Source: Vespula vulgaris (taxonomy: Eukaryota; Arthropoda; Insecta; Hymenoptera; Vespidae). Taken from it: DNA of 64,000 bases. The stretch covers positions 7,167,001-7,231,000 of the forward strand of contig NC_066595.1 of assembly GCF_905475345.1 (NCBI RefSeq), in the 5' to 3' direction. This document shows positions 1 to 12,400 of this stretch, piece by piece (positions within the stretch are counted from its first letter, which is position 1; each line of letters starts with the position of its first letter). Both the position numbers and the translations under genes were made by a program. The notes under the pieces were generated by a model. The model did not search any database, had not been told where the DNA came from, and worked only from the letters and a program-made list of their open reading frames with translations.

Positions 1-27
1 GTAAATCTTTAAATATTGTTACACTAA

Positions 28-971
28 CAAATGGAGGGTCTAAATACGTTAGAAAATAGAACCCATAGTTTATAGTTTATTATAGTTATTAAAAAAAAAT
101 TTTTTAAAATAGAAAGAAATTTTAGAATAGAAAGTTTACTAAGAGACTTTAGAAATTAGTTTACTCAATTTTGCCATCTTATGAATATAAAGTAAAGAGA
201 ATAGGAGACGAGAGACGGAGAAGAATAGAGAGGAGAGATTAGTGTACTCTTGTGTACAGGTCTGTGTATTTCATGTACAAAAACCAGAACTATTGTTATT
301 CTTCTAAAGGAAAATGTGACCTTCGGTTGTTCTGTTTACCTATATTCGTGCTAAGGAAGAAGAAGGAAGAGAAGGAGAACAAGAGAGAGAGAAAGATCTT
401 AACAGTAGATCCTTCGATCAAGGATTTCTACATCGTAAAGATTTTTCTTTCTAAGAAAAGTAGCGTCTATATCACGAAGAATTGGTGTATGTACTTTCTA
501 CTCTTTTTCCTTTTTTTTTTTTCTATCTTTTTCTTCGATCCTTGACCCGAAAAATGCACAATCAATGCAACCCGATGAATTTCGTTTAAAAGAATAAAAA
601 ATTCTACTAAATTTATGCTTAATCTCTCGTTCCGGTTTCAAATTACTTATGTATGGAAATCTAAAGGAACGGATAGAATAACAAAGCACGAGTATGTTAT
701 TTGCGAAACGAAATTTGACTTTGTTTTTGATCGTGCGTCTTCTATTATCTATTTAGAATGAGACAAGTTTGCGACGCTGTTTACTAAAGCTCTTTGTTGT
801 TTAATTCCCCTTGAGAAATGTAGATATGTATGTAAGTATTAAGAATCCTTCGTACGAGGACATCAGATAATAACGATCATTCTTATAATTAAAACGGAAA
901 AATTTTATAGTTGGAAATATTTAATTTCATTTGTCCTTCAACGAATTTGTCTATTATGTTTTTCTATTTAT

Positions 972-1006
<35 letters not shown>

Positions 1007-1595
1007 CTTGTTATTGGCAAATTTGATCGACCTCTTGATAAGAAAGATAATCTTTGTTGTTTTTTTTTTTAATACATATACACATATATATATATTAAAT
1101 ATAGATTCTAACGATTATTTACGTTTGTTTTTCTTATTACACGTATAAATTAGTCCTTTTCAATTTGCTACTTGGACATAAGAACAATTAATTCATACGA
1201 ATATTCGATGAAACATGTTCCTTTGTCTTTTTTTCTTTTATCTTTCTTTCTATTTGCCCTTAATATTTGTATTATTACGCGAGTGTTTTCTCATTTCGAG
1301 TCATTGAAATATTAATTCGAGAACTTACGCATTCATTTACATCGTCATTTCGCAACGAATTCAGGATTACTTTTCATTTCCTTTCGTTGCTCCACTTGAA
1401 TAAATCAACCGGACCTACCGACGTCGTTCTTCCTTTTTCTTCTCCTTGGTATCCCTTTTAACCTGTGGAAAGTAAAGGTGTATAAAAGAAAACTGGTCGA
1501 AATGGTTTAACTGAAAACTTACCTTTGAGTTATATATCATTGTTGGTATTTTATGTTCTATTCATGAAGAACTTGGTACAATTTTTTTTGTAGAT
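28..1595 (+). repeat. Diverged direct duplication, copy 1
   Basis: This segment aligns by eye, in the same orientation, with about 16406-18265. Shared anchors: the block at 29-53 (GGAGGGTCTAAATACGTTAG) with 16407-16431; the block around 401-425 (AGATCCTTCGATCAAGGAT) with about 16750; 721-795 (TTGTTTTTGATCGTGCGT and onward) with 17064-17140; and 1386-1530 with 18050-18195. It has no long open frame, so it looks like promoter, UTR or intron DNA rather than coding DNA. The TATA-like position of copy 2 (TTTATAAAG) corresponds here to TTTATAGTT near 80, so the box may be decayed. About 380 bp of copy 2 (17655-18032) is absent here. Homology may begin before base 1. Confidence 0.8.
973..1005. repeat. 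(AT)n microsatellite
   Basis: An uninterrupted AT dinucleotide run inside copy 1 of the duplication. Copy 2 has no such run at the matching place, so it arose or expanded after the duplication. Confidence 0.9.
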
Positions 1596-4245
1596 TTTTT
1601 TCTCTAAGGACTTAGTCAAACATCATTTATATTACTTAATGATAACGTAATATAAATGTACGATTAGTCTGACCAAATTAACGTTCACTGTAGTTCATGA
1701 ATTTCCATAAATATCGTCAGATTGAGAAATTCTAAAAAAGAACATTATAGATATAACGATATTTATCGTGATCGAAATATCTTATAAAATCGGATAATAT
1801 TCCGAACGAATTTACGCAAATACTATATTATTCTGAGATCATTACGAAATAATTTTTGGTAAGGTAGTTATATACGCGATGGATACGGATTATTATGGAT
1901 ACATTTATAGCAATCACTTACTTTTATATTCGTGTGATTTTCAGTTATATTTTGTGAGATAAATTGGATCTTCGCACTTCACAAACGACGATATTGATAT
2001 TTAAGGATCTTCGGATTTTATCGTTTCGTCAAAATAAATTTCAATTAACGAGGATTTATCGTGAACGTGAATATTGGCTGTAGAATATACCCGACAAGGA
2101 GAGAATTGAATTACTAACGTTCGCTAGTCTCTAAGCATGTGTAATAACCGAAAAGAGATACGTAATGGTCACGGTCATGTTTATGATAGAACTACGGTAT
2201 TATAACGTTTTGTAGGACGATGAAGAGACAATGATAGCGACAACGCCGCTATATTGCTTTCGTAGTAACAAGTGCTTTCATGACGTATTTTCTAATCATT
2301 TGGTTATGTGATATCAACCGTCGATAAAATCGATTTGAACGATACCGATATGTCATCTGATTAACATTCTATTCACCGGTGGCGTTGCTTACCTACGGAA
2401 ATAGATAGGCTAGTCACTCGTTGCGAGTGTCGGAGCGCGAGCATGTATCAAAAGTTTTTGGCTTCTTGAATGATATTATCATAAGTCCGACTTATCAGAA
2501 ATGTGACATTCTCTCCTGAAAAGTAGTAACAAACCATATCATCCACGACATAAAGAAGCAAGCTTCAAAGTTCAAAGTCGACGAGTAAAGGTATGTTAAT
2601 GTCGGAGCTACGATGAAGTTCAAAAATATTTTTCTTTGCTATGTTTGTAGTTGAGCTGTAATAATAATATAATTTCAGTTGTTTAAGGGTTCGTAAAGGT
2701 GAACTAATTCTTTTTTCTTTTTCTTTCTTCTTTTTTAAATTTTCTCTGTAGTGATACATGGTCTTTAAGAAAAAGTATTGTGAATAGAATGAGAGCAAGG
2801 GTACGCTTATGTACGTCAAAATGTTATTCCATCTCATAACAATTTATCTAAAATAAATCTGTTAGGGGATTTAGATTTTTTTTTTTTAAATCCATAAAGA
2901 AGATCTAATAAACGATTCCTTTTATTAATTATTTGACTTTATTATTTTATATTTTATCTATATGTATTATCTTATTAAGATTACGTATGTGTCAACGATA
3001 AGAACGGCGATAATAACGAAAAAAAAAGGAAAATATAAAAAATATTTGATTTTTATTTCTTATCCCATTTATCCTACGTTAATATTATCGACGAGCTTTT
3101 AGCTAATTAATTTTCTTATTACTGAGTCTTGCTCAATGATTATTAATTAATATTTATCTAAATTACACGTATGTTGATGATAGTGTTCATTAAAACGTTT
3201 ATAAAGATTCAATAATTGAGCGACATCCATTTTCGGCAAAACATTTCTTGTTCGACACAAATGCGATAGAATGTGTGTATATATGTATGTATGTATCGTC
3301 AGATAATCATAATCGAATCAACAATTTAATACGATATTGTCAAGGATATATCTTCGTCATCATCCCTTAAAAATGCGAGACTTAATGTCAATTTTTCTTT
3401 TCTTTTTATATCATATGTTCGCTTATTAAATCGTGATCGGAATAAATTTTCAATTGATCTGCATATACAGGGTGATTTCTCGGAATTAAAATTACAAATA
3501 ACTTTCCTTTGCGAGATAGGATCATCCTGTCCGCTGACTTTTATGCATTCTTAAATAAGTTTTTATTACAAATTCGTACGCTGATTCACCCGTTATATTT
3601 TATTCGACACAGAGAGAATCATGCAGTAGTTTTATTCTATGCTAAAGAAAAAAGCGCGTACGTGAGAAAAAAAGTTGATTGGATACCGAACATTATTATT
3701 ATTAGCAATTATTCTTGTTAAAATTTTGTTAGATTCTTGCATCAGTTTAAACGAATTTAACAAAAAGTCGTTCGCCGTTTTAAAGAATGCAAAGCTCTGT
3801 ATCTTCCTCTCTTTCTCTCTATAGATTTATCATATTTGAAAACGTATGAATTTTTTAATTAATTCGAAGAGTTAAACTTAGATTAAACTCGATGAAAAAG
3901 GAACTTTGCTACGTATTTGTTCAGAAAAATATTAGACGAAAGTGTTTTTCTTTCGAAAAATGAGCTTAGTTTTTTATCTCGAAATGAAAAGGATTCGCGT
4001 TAAAATGTACATGGGTATTCGTCGTTATCTCTTCCCGTGTTTTTTGAAAGAATTATTTTTAGAGCGAGACTATTATATGGGAGTAACTATGTACTTACGT
4101 ATCGCAGTTTGCATTCATCCTCTTCGTAACATCTAGGATAGAAAAGGATGTATGTGAGACAAAATGTAAAAGAGAGAGAGAGAGAGAGAAAGTTGAGACA
4201 GGAAAGTTTTTCTTGGATAAACCTCTCGTTGACCTCATGTTTCAG
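1596..4245. other. AT-rich intergenic stretch, no gene recognised
   Basis: No convincing coding exon is visible. A short perfect hairpin (CACTCG-TTG-CGAGTG) lies near 2416-2430. Around 3468-3600 a sequence begins ACAGGGTGATT and ends GATTCACCCGT, which resemble degenerate terminal inverted repeats of a small non-autonomous element. Open frames of 60-90 codons here are AT-rich or low complexity and are not supported. Confidence 0.5.
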
Positions 4246-4386
4246 CCACCTGATGCTAACCATGACATGGGAAGATCTACGTAAAACTGTCGTAGCTCAG
4301 AACGTGGCTCAAGTAGCCGCTCAGGTGGAAAATGGAAAGTCTTTGGCTGCTGCCAATACTTTAGACCTTATACTGAATGGACGGGA
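4246..4386 (+). CDS. Possible internal exon of an unassigned gene (a)
   Basis: The stretch is bounded by a plausible acceptor (ATGTTTCAG) and a consensus donor (GTAAGT). Its single open frame gives an alanine- and glutamine-rich helical peptide that includes WEDLRKTVVAQNVAQVAAQ and LAAANTLDLILNGR. Base composition is higher in GC than the flanks. I do not recognise the family. It exits in phase 2, which does not join cleanly to the later candidate exons at 4680-4759, so the model is incomplete, alternatively spliced or broken. Confidence 0.35.
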
Positions 4387-4679
4387 GTAAGTATGAACAG
4401 CGGAAGTAGAGATTTATACTTTATAAATCGTCGACTATATACCACTTTGTGGATCGATTCTAGAATACGTGAGTTTCTTCGAAATTTCTCACTCTCTTTA
4501 TGTACATATTTCTCATGTTCTTTTTGTCTTTGAGTATTTGTAAACGGATTGTTTTCATCCTTTAGCAAACTCATCTTCAGCGTGCTTCGTCATCCAGTGC
4601 GATGCTGGTACAAAATTGATTTCAGCGACCAACGGCTGGTGATATATAATATTTAACAATCAAACATTGTTAGGTATAG

Positions 4680-4759
4680 CTTGTCGACGGAAATTACGTT
4701 TTCAATCGTTACAAATGAAACGCGAATGTCTGCAACAAGGTCAACAGATCGTACTTCAG
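4680..4759 (+). CDS. Possible exon of an unassigned gene (b)
   Basis: The frame reads LRFQSLQMKRECLQQGQQ then IVLQ before a donor (CAG|GTTACA), in phase 0 with the exon at 4848. An in-frame ATG lies at 4715 and could be a start. The upstream acceptor would be TATAG. The peptide has a charged, helical, coiled-coil-like character that continues into the next candidate exon, which is the main argument that the two belong together. No family is recognised. Confidence 0.35.
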
Positions 4760-4847
4760 GTTACATTTCTTTGAATGATCTTTTTTAATCAATCAAAGTC
4801 ACGTCGAGTATAGTAACGCAACTCTTTATTTCTTACGTTTCATGTAG

Positions 4848-5062
4848 CAAGAATTGATACTTTGGAAAAGTACTATCATGGATACTACCGTGGATTTTTA
4901 TCGGGAAGCCATGAACAACATGAGAGTCAAGAAAGTGTATATAACAGTTAAGGTCTTGGCTCTATTTATACGTTATCGCATACTGAAAGATTTTCTAGGG
5001 AATATCGACGATAACATGGATAATACCATGAATAATACCTGGTTAGATGTATCATGTAACCA
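4848..5062 (+). CDS. Possible exon of an unassigned gene (c)
   Basis: The stretch is bounded by an acceptor (TTTCATGTAG) and a consensus donor (CA|GTAAGT). It is open in phase 0 for 71 codons and starts QELILWKSTIMDTTVDFYRE, which continues the helical sequence of the exon at 4680-4759. It exits in phase 2. A following exon was not found: the next acceptor-like site near 5210 gives only a short tail to a stop. It could be an internal exon, or a decaying copy. Confidence 0.35.
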
Positions 5063-7600
5063 GTAAGTTGTTTATCCATCTTCAACATCGTTCGAAGAAC
5101 GATTTTTTAACTTTCAATACGTTTCTTCTAAATGACGATATAATCTTCTGATCTCATCACATTTAATGACAATATTGATTCGACGAACGATCTCGTATCG
5201 TCGTAACAGGTACGTAAATTTATATTTAATTAACATATTTTCTTTATATTTTAGCTCAGATATATTGATTTTAACTTAGGAAATAGTTTAGCTGATCTTG
5301 AAAATATATAGTTTTTCGTAGGTTCTAATACGATCAAACTTAAGAACGTGCTGACATGGCTATAAATATGAATTTGTCGTGTACACCGAAGATACTATGC
5401 TCTTTTTTATTTCCGATAAATGGAAGATTTTAGAATTTTTCTTCCAGTCACATTCGTTCGTCGGAAATTCGAACATAGAAAAATCTAGTTTGAACACTAC
5501 TTTATTCATTCTATGACCGTGTCGAGACTTCATTGTTGTCGATTCGTACGGAAAAATACCGCAAGATTTTCTCGTTCGCAAGGAAGATGCGTCACCGAGA
5601 GACGAGAGAATTTCACAGTTTTCGTAACCTCGCCACAGTCGTAAGATAAACGGGAAACTCGACATGGAAATATGTGAGAGCGCAAATCTCAGAGCGCCTA
5701 GCAACGAAAACGTGATGATAGGATCAACGACAAGAATCCAAACACGACACCAACGAAAATACTCGCTGCGAGAAGGCTGCCGTTTTTCTTTGATGATACG
5801 ACTAGCGATATCAAGACACGTTACACATTTTTATACTACTATATTTGCGTAAAAGAAAGAATCGTATTTTCCTACTGGTTCTTTCTAAATAAATCACATT
5901 AATTGAAATAAAGAAGAAACTAATCTTTTTTATGAATTTCTCTTATTCGTTATCGATAATACATAATTTATCTTTTGCATATACTGCACATATGTCGTAT
6001 ATATATATATATATAAACATGAAATTTATATATATATGTAGATTTCCGTTTGATTTGTTTAAAAAAGAATTTTCTTTGGTAAAACGGACGAGGTACAAAT
6101 ATCGAATTGACAAATGCGTTTACTATATAAGAGCGAACGTTAATGATTTTTCGATATCGTGTAGGTAATCAAATCAGATAATAATCGATAGTCGTTATCT
6201 CGTCGATCGTTTGATTAATATGTTTATTGTTGACAAGTACCTTAGTAATGACGATAATAATAAACATGTTGTTTATTTATATACAAATGGAAGAAAAAAT
6301 ATTTTTCATTATAATTCCTCTTTCCAATTATCTTGAAAAAATTACTGTTTCCAAAATGAGTTTCAATCTCCTTGAATGTAACGATTTAATTGCTTTGTGT
6401 TGCGTGTTTGATAAGAACCGAGATATTGAGAAGTCGTAGATATATACATATGTTTGTGTGTGTCTATGTATATAGACACCATAGACACACACACACAGAC
6501 GTTCGGTTATAGAAGGGCGGTAACGTTTTGGTTTGGGATAAAACGAGAAGTGGCTATGGTTGCGACTGGCAACCTGTACATGTTCACATCATTTTACGGC
6601 GGTTAATTTCTCATAAATTTGCCATGTTTTTTATTTTTTTTATTTTTTTTTATCTATGTATCTAAGCGGATACGAATTGTAAGTAAAAAACGTGCGATAA
6701 AAAATATTTTTTTGGTCGTTTTCTTTTGACATTTTTTCTTCAAAGATAATACACGTCGTTAACAAAAAAAGTTTAGAAAGTAAAATAATTTCAACTACTT
6801 GAAAGATTAACAACGTATTTTCTATGTCAAAAAAATAAAAATCTATATGTTTTTGCAATAAAAACGGAACCTTCTTAAAGCGTTGCATAGGGATTATTAA
6901 AAGAACGAACGGGAAAGCGGTTGGTGGGTTGCCGCGGTGGTTTTTTTCAGCGAGTTGATGGGAGGGTGGATGAAGAAAGAGAGAGAGAGAGAGAGAGAGA
7001 GGGAGAAAGAGAGAAAGAGAGAAGAAAGAAGAAAAAGCACGCTCGTCCTCGAGAGATTAGTGCGTATACCTGAGAACTTTTTCAACCCTTTCTTTCGGCG
7101 ATGCTTTCACCAAAGGAAAGTATTCAGGGTCTTGGATTGTTCGGCAAAAGTACTTTTTATCTGTATTTCGTAAAAGATGCTTTTGCAAAGCGTTAAAATA
7201 ATTTCTTGCGTGACTCCCTCCTTCGTACGGTTCTCTTGGAGAAGAGAGAAGAAAAAAGATTTTTCACGTGTAACGTTTCCTCTATTCGCTTTAGAATCCA
7301 TAGAAAAACTGATGCTTACCGTTTCGTTCTCGATGCGGAAGAAAAAATCGAGACCGAGGAGAAGCTGTTCTTCAAACTTTTCGGACGTTGTTGAAATTGT
7401 TAGAAAAAGTTACTACTTGAAGAAAAAGAAAAGATGAAAATATTAAAGGGTTACAGAGAGGACTTTTACCTTCCATTTTTTTTTTGTAATTTTTTATGAT
7501 TAGAAAAAAATTGCTTACGATGGAGAAAATATTGAATTCCATTTACAGATTACTTCATTTTATATCCTATCGAATGAGATGATATCAACGTATGGTTGTT
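5063..7600. other. Intergenic, no gene recognised
   Basis: AT-rich DNA with a (GA)n tract around 6978-7010. On the - strand a stop-to-stop frame at 5698-5817 contains a hydrophobic segment (LLAASIFVGVVFGFLSLI), but it lacks a start and clear splice sites. A perfect 14-bp inverted repeat lies at 6455-6468/6480-6493 and an X-box-like palindrome at 6559-6573. Confidence 0.5.
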
Positions 7601-7619
7601 ACGTATGTATTAAAATGTT

Positions 7620-7830
7620 TACGAAGACTCGCAGCGTGAATCTCGCAGGTAAATATTCACCTGCTTTCCTCCTCGAGCTAAACAGCCTTTTTTTAATCGG
7701 GTATAAAAAGTCGACGAAATCGCGGGGCTTTACACACCCTTCCCCTATATAGAGGCGTACCTAATGGGACCGATAGGAAAAAAACTCCCCTTCTCTTGAC
7801 AGGTTGATACCCATTGTGTAAGTGGCTTGT
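7620..7830. promoter_or_regulatory. GC-richer island, candidate regulatory block
   Basis: Non-coding and clearly richer in G and C than its surroundings. It contains a TATA-like TATAAAAAG at 7702-7710 and the string AACAGCCTTTTTTTAATCGG, which recurs in similar form at about 10201-10222 (AACAGCCTTCTTATTTATCG). A Krueppel-like AAAGGGTTA lies just before it at 7445-7453. Regulatory function is inferred from composition and from being in the gene-poor stretch upstream of hunchback. Confidence 0.3.
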
Positions 7831-8569
7831 AATAGGAGCTCGAGTATCGTAGATAAAAAAATGTTTTCAACTTTTCTACCCTCAACAGGTTCTCCCCATT
7901 GAGAAAGTTTCACATTTAAAGAAAAGATATAACTTGTGTATGATATTTAATATAGCTAAGTATAAGTTCAGTATCGTAACGTTTGAAATAGTTTTTGGAA
8001 AGTAGCTCATTTTTTAGAAAACGTTTTTTTCTCAAACGGCAGTAGTAGGAAGAGAGTGGGAGGGAAGAAAGTATATTAAAAAGATACTCTCCAAAGGCAA
8101 AAATCCTCGAAATTTTGGGAATGCGTTCCTTTTAAACAGCTTTTAAAAACGCGGTTTGACTCGATGAATCTGCAACAAATGAAAAAGGTTGCATCGTGAA
8201 GTAAGGAAAATCTTATGAAAGAAATTTCCAGCTGGCATTCACATATTTACGATCGATCGATCGAGGAGTCGTGTCAATTCACATCAAAAGTTTCTCATAG
8301 AAAGCTATTAAGGATCTATCTTGCATTGGAAACATCGATATAATATATTATACGTAACTCTGAAAGTTATCAGAATCGTCGTACGTAATTACGAGTTTAG
8401 GAATTTTAAATTTCGATTATTATTTAAAAATGATCGAAACCCTTCCGAGTCGATGAACCTTTAAAGATCTTTAAAACCCAAGGGAATGCGTATGGAAGCT
8501 GTACGAGTATGTGAGAAAATCTGTTCGATCGTTTGTGTGCTATACATATGTACAGAGACGCATACGTAA

Positions 8570-8760
8570 GCACGAGATTTTCCAGAAAAATGAAGTGGCT
8601 GCGTGCGTCGTGCCCGTGAAGTTCCGCGTTCCTTGTAAAATCGTGAATGCGTACGTAAAACGTCTCTATAAATAGGGCCGACGACGCGCAGCTGAGGCGG
8701 AAAACGGAAATCATCGGAACACGCGCGCATTTGGGGTCGTATCGTGTGTCGACGTAGGTA
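8570..8760 (+). promoter_or_regulatory. CpG-rich block with TATA-like element
   Basis: A GC- and CpG-rich block carries TATAAATA at 8667-8674 followed by GGGCCGACGACGCGCAGCTG. No well-placed initiator was seen 25-35 bp downstream. It could be a distal promoter or an enhancer upstream of hunchback, about 10 kb from its first coding exon, or unrelated to it. Confidence 0.25.
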
Positions 8761-8764
8761 GGTA

Positions 8765-8785
8765 ACAAAGAAGAAAAAAAGAGAA

Positions 8786-8816
<31 letters not shown>

Positions 8817-8960
8817 AAAAGAAGGAAGAAAAAAGAAAAAAAAAAAGAAAGAAAAAGAGCGAGAGAAAGAGAAAGAGAAATAAGAAGAGGGAGAGAGAGA
8901 GAGAGAAAGAGAGAGGAGAAAACGAAGGCGAAGAAGGAGAATTGGTAGAAGAGGGAAAGA
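8765..8960. repeat. Long purine (GAAA/GAGA) tract
   Basis: Almost pure A/G on the + strand: GAAA repeats followed by GAGA. The long apparent open frames on both strands here are products of this low complexity. Confidence 0.9.
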
Positions 8961-9769
8961 AAAAAATCCAGTAAGGTCACGACGTTTGAAAAGTGGCCAG
9001 AATTAACGCGTGCGCTTCGGCCACCGTGCAACGCACCCTCTTGTTCATTCTCTCTCTCTCTCTTTCTTTTCTCTCTTTTTCTCCCTCTCTATCTCTATCT
9101 CTCTTACTCTCACATTCTCGTTCGACAACGACCCCTTAACCCCGTCTCTCTTCGAGCACTCCAACAGAGGGTGGCGGCGATGCAGGAGGGTGCTTCGACC
9201 CCTCACGCTCCGCCCTTCGAGGACGGACTTGCCCCTCGGGAGCCGATACAAAAAAAAGTCTATAAATGAAAATGATCGGACCGGCGCGGCGGTCCGTCGA
9301 AAAATCAGCTTCCTTGTTCCGCAAAACGAAAACCGTATACGTCGCTTATTTTTTTTTCTTTCCTTTTTCGGAAAAAAATATTCCGTCTTATGAAATTGTG
9401 ATTGGATTTGATTTTGATTTAGAAAAATGTTTTTATTGGTTCAACGATCGACTTGAAATTTAATTGATCAGAGAAAGGTATGTAATTGAATGTTATTTAC
9501 TCCTTCTTTACTAATTTCTAATATCGATAGGATAATGTACTGGCAGTGTCGTTAACGTTGACGAACTATCTTTCCCGATTCAATCTATCATACGTTTTTG
9601 TTTCGATTTTTTTGTCCATCATTTTTCGCGAAATTATTATTATCTAATGGTCGAAACGTAAACGTTCGTTCGAGGAAATATTTTTATGTAAAATTAAGGC
9701 CAATGAAAAGTATCGTGCACGAAAACGATTACATTTTTTTTCTATAATCGTGAAAAACTCGATAACGTA

Positions 9770-10280
9770 CAGTCGTTGGCTGGACCAATGACAGAGAGAA
9801 AGAGAGAGGGTGAGTGAACGAGAGGGTCATTAAGACAGGGTAGAAAGAAGGGTGCCGCGAGAAAACCGTTCTTTCTCTTTTGGAAAATGGTCATGGGGTT
9901 CCGATTGCCGTGTCTTTTCCTCTCTAACGCAGAGAACGAATCCGGCTTCGCGAATCCGGCTCGGTGGTGGACATTGCGAATGAACGGAATCGATGAACCA
10001 AGACGGCTGCATCGACCGTTTTCGGAAATCTCTTTTAGCCAGGGAACGAATGCTCTGGACAATGGTCACGTATGTGCTGATCTATAAATCTTGTATTGTC
10101 CAGTAGCAATGTTTAGTCTCCCGCATATTAACCTAGGGGTGAAAAGGCCGTGCACCCGGTATTGTTCAATGGCTGACCCCTCCCGTGGCATAGTGACCCC
10201 AACAGCCTTCTTATTTATCGGGTTCGATCTCGCGATATTCTGCGATTTTCAGAAATGTAGTTGAAACGAGGCCTCGTGCG
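9770..10280. promoter_or_regulatory. GC-richer non-coding block
   Basis: Elevated GC without convincing coding sequence. It includes short runs such as CCTAGGGGTGAAAAGGCCGT, GACCCCTCCCGTGGCATAGT and the AACAGCCTTCTTATTTATCG string shared with the island at about 7686. It is a candidate enhancer by composition only. Confidence 0.25.
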
Positions 10281-11179
10281 GGTTTTGAGCGTGCGACAAT
10301 ATGAAGTACGAATGGAATCGATCTCACGTTCAAACTTTCCTACGTATAACTCTTAACATTATTTTCCTCTATACGTAATATCAAAGCTTGTTTGACGGAA
10401 GCTTAGAAAATTCGTTTCACCACCACTTCTTTATTTTCTTTTCTACGATAGACACTTTTTTTCTTCATCTTTTTATAGAGTACACCTTCTTCTTTTTTTT
10501 TTGTAAACCTGTTTCAATCCCCTAGAATAATCTGTTTGAGATGTGACGAGTCTTTTCAACGTACTGTAAGCAGTTTTTTTCTCTCTTTTTTCTCCATGGC
10601 GCAACTTTACCTTCATGCATAAGTATTCACATACATGAATACATGGACGTAGACAAGAACAGATCTAACGTAAGGCCTTGACAGTCGACTAGCGATCCCC
10701 CGTGCGTGTTTATTATAAGCGTATGCGAGTGTCGATGCTGCCACGCGCTTCGAAAAAGCGAGCCAAACCTTCGAGGGACCCTTCGTTCTTTCCCTCCCTT
10801 TCTCTCTTTTTTTTCTATTTTTCTCCGCGTCGATGCGTCGTCCGCTACATAAAAAGAGCTCTCGGGAGAAAGGGAAGAAAAGCCGATGGGTAGGGATGAA
10901 GGACGAATCCAAGGGGTCTGCGAAAGGAACTGGGCAAATCGCGGAATCGTTTCGTCCACTGAATATAGACGGTTCTTTGCTTTCTTTTGCGCTTTTTTCA
11001 CCCTCCGTAGAGTAGCTATTCTTTTCTCTTAAATCCACTAACGATATCACGATTGCATCGTCGTTATATTATTTCCTTCATAATCCTAAGATTTATCGCG
11101 TTCGATCGGTAGAATCCGATTCAATAATGGACCGTTCTTATCGTTTCCATTGAAAAAGAGAGAGAAAGAGAGAGAGAGA

Positions 11180-12400
11180 GAGAGAATTTAAAGTCCACAG
11201 GAGTCATGATACCTCCTGATTGTAAGAGGAAAAAAACGCGTTGGGGTGATGTCTGCAGATGAACCATAAGTATGGGTCAACCCAGCACGAGCGTGGGTCA
11301 GCTGTCAGTTGTTTGTCCTTATAGAGGGGCGCCATTTGTGCGCTCGAGCCTGATCTGCAGGCCACCAATATCCCCATATCGACACCAGTGGCTATCGTCC
11401 CAAGTTTTCTATAGATTCCGATGAATTCTTTTTTCCATCCCTGGACCGTTGCTCTCAAGTAAAAATCGGACTCCTCGTTGATCAACGTGTCCTTTGGAGA
11501 AACCAACGGAGCGTTTCGTTTCTAATGGTAGTATGAGATCCATCTTGAACTTTACATTTTTTTTTCTCTTAATTTCTTTTTTCTTTTTTCAGACATATCA
11601 TTTTTTTTTAGACCATTTGGAAAATTAAAAACTGTGTATTATTGATTTTTTGTTAGATTTTTTTCATTTTTGCGAAGATAATTTTAGTTTTCTTTTTTTT
11701 TCTTTTTTTTTTTTTTGAATATATGATAAAACAATTCATGGTTAATTTTATTTGATAAAATTTCATATAGAATTTGGAATTACATTTTGTCAATGTTAAT
11801 TGGAATAAAATATGGGGATTTGTAAATGTATTAACATTTCTTAGATTAGTGAATAATTTTTAATTTAGCTATGTTATATTTTTGGATGGAGATCGAATAA
11901 GAATAGATATTTTCGATGGCGAGCCTTGTTATTTATCCGCCATGATTGGTAAGGGGCGGAGTAGCGAGGGTGAGCATTTCTAGCCCCTTTCGCATTTTTG
12001 GATACTTGGACTCATTGTTCATAGGGATCACACGTGATACGTATTTGTCCATATAACAATATAAATTATATTACTAACGATAAATCATTAATGAGAATTT
12101 TACATGAAGATTGTGTTAAAAAAAAAGCTATTCCTTTTTATAATAATCTGTGATCTGTAAAAAATTAATGCAGGATGTGAGAATTTTGGAAAAAACTTTT
12201 CTGATACATTTCGCTACCTGGGAATTCCAGAAAAACCTATTCTTATGCGTTCGTTCCATGTGGGTGTGCTGGAGTACTACGGTGACGTTTAAACAGCTGC
12301 GTTTTAACCCCTTCCGCACCACCGACGAGAGACTCTCCACGAGTTTTGTCAGAAAAATATTTTTCTCTTCCACCCTATATACGGTCGAAGTTGGAAAAAG
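11180..12400. promoter_or_regulatory. Cluster of GC-richer islands (11.2-11.5, 11.93-12.01, 12.22-12.40 kb)
   Basis: Three GC-richer islands lie in AT-rich DNA. The first (11200-11510) includes an E-box CAGCTG and an open - strand frame of 100 codons that I do not recognise. The second has the string TTATTTATCCGCC. The third has CAGCTGCGTTTTAACCCCTT, where the last part resembles a Krueppel site. All are inferred regulatory candidates; none is shown to be functional. Confidence 0.25.

Noticed and set aside
5360..5817. Hydrophobic open stretches on the - strand
   Set aside because: A membrane-like segment is visible, but no start, splice sites or continuation could be fixed.
8424..9463. Overlapping open frames of 60-127 codons
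   Set aside because: Produced by purine/pyrimidine tracts and CpG-rich DNA; the peptides are Ser/Leu/Phe or Arg/Glu low complexity.
9742..10087. Open frames on both strands
   Set aside because: Several frames are open together without coding character; kept only as a possible regulatory block.
10613..11050. 145-codon open frame on the - strand
   Set aside because: The region is open in several frames on both strands because of its base composition; no domain, splice context or codon pattern supports it.
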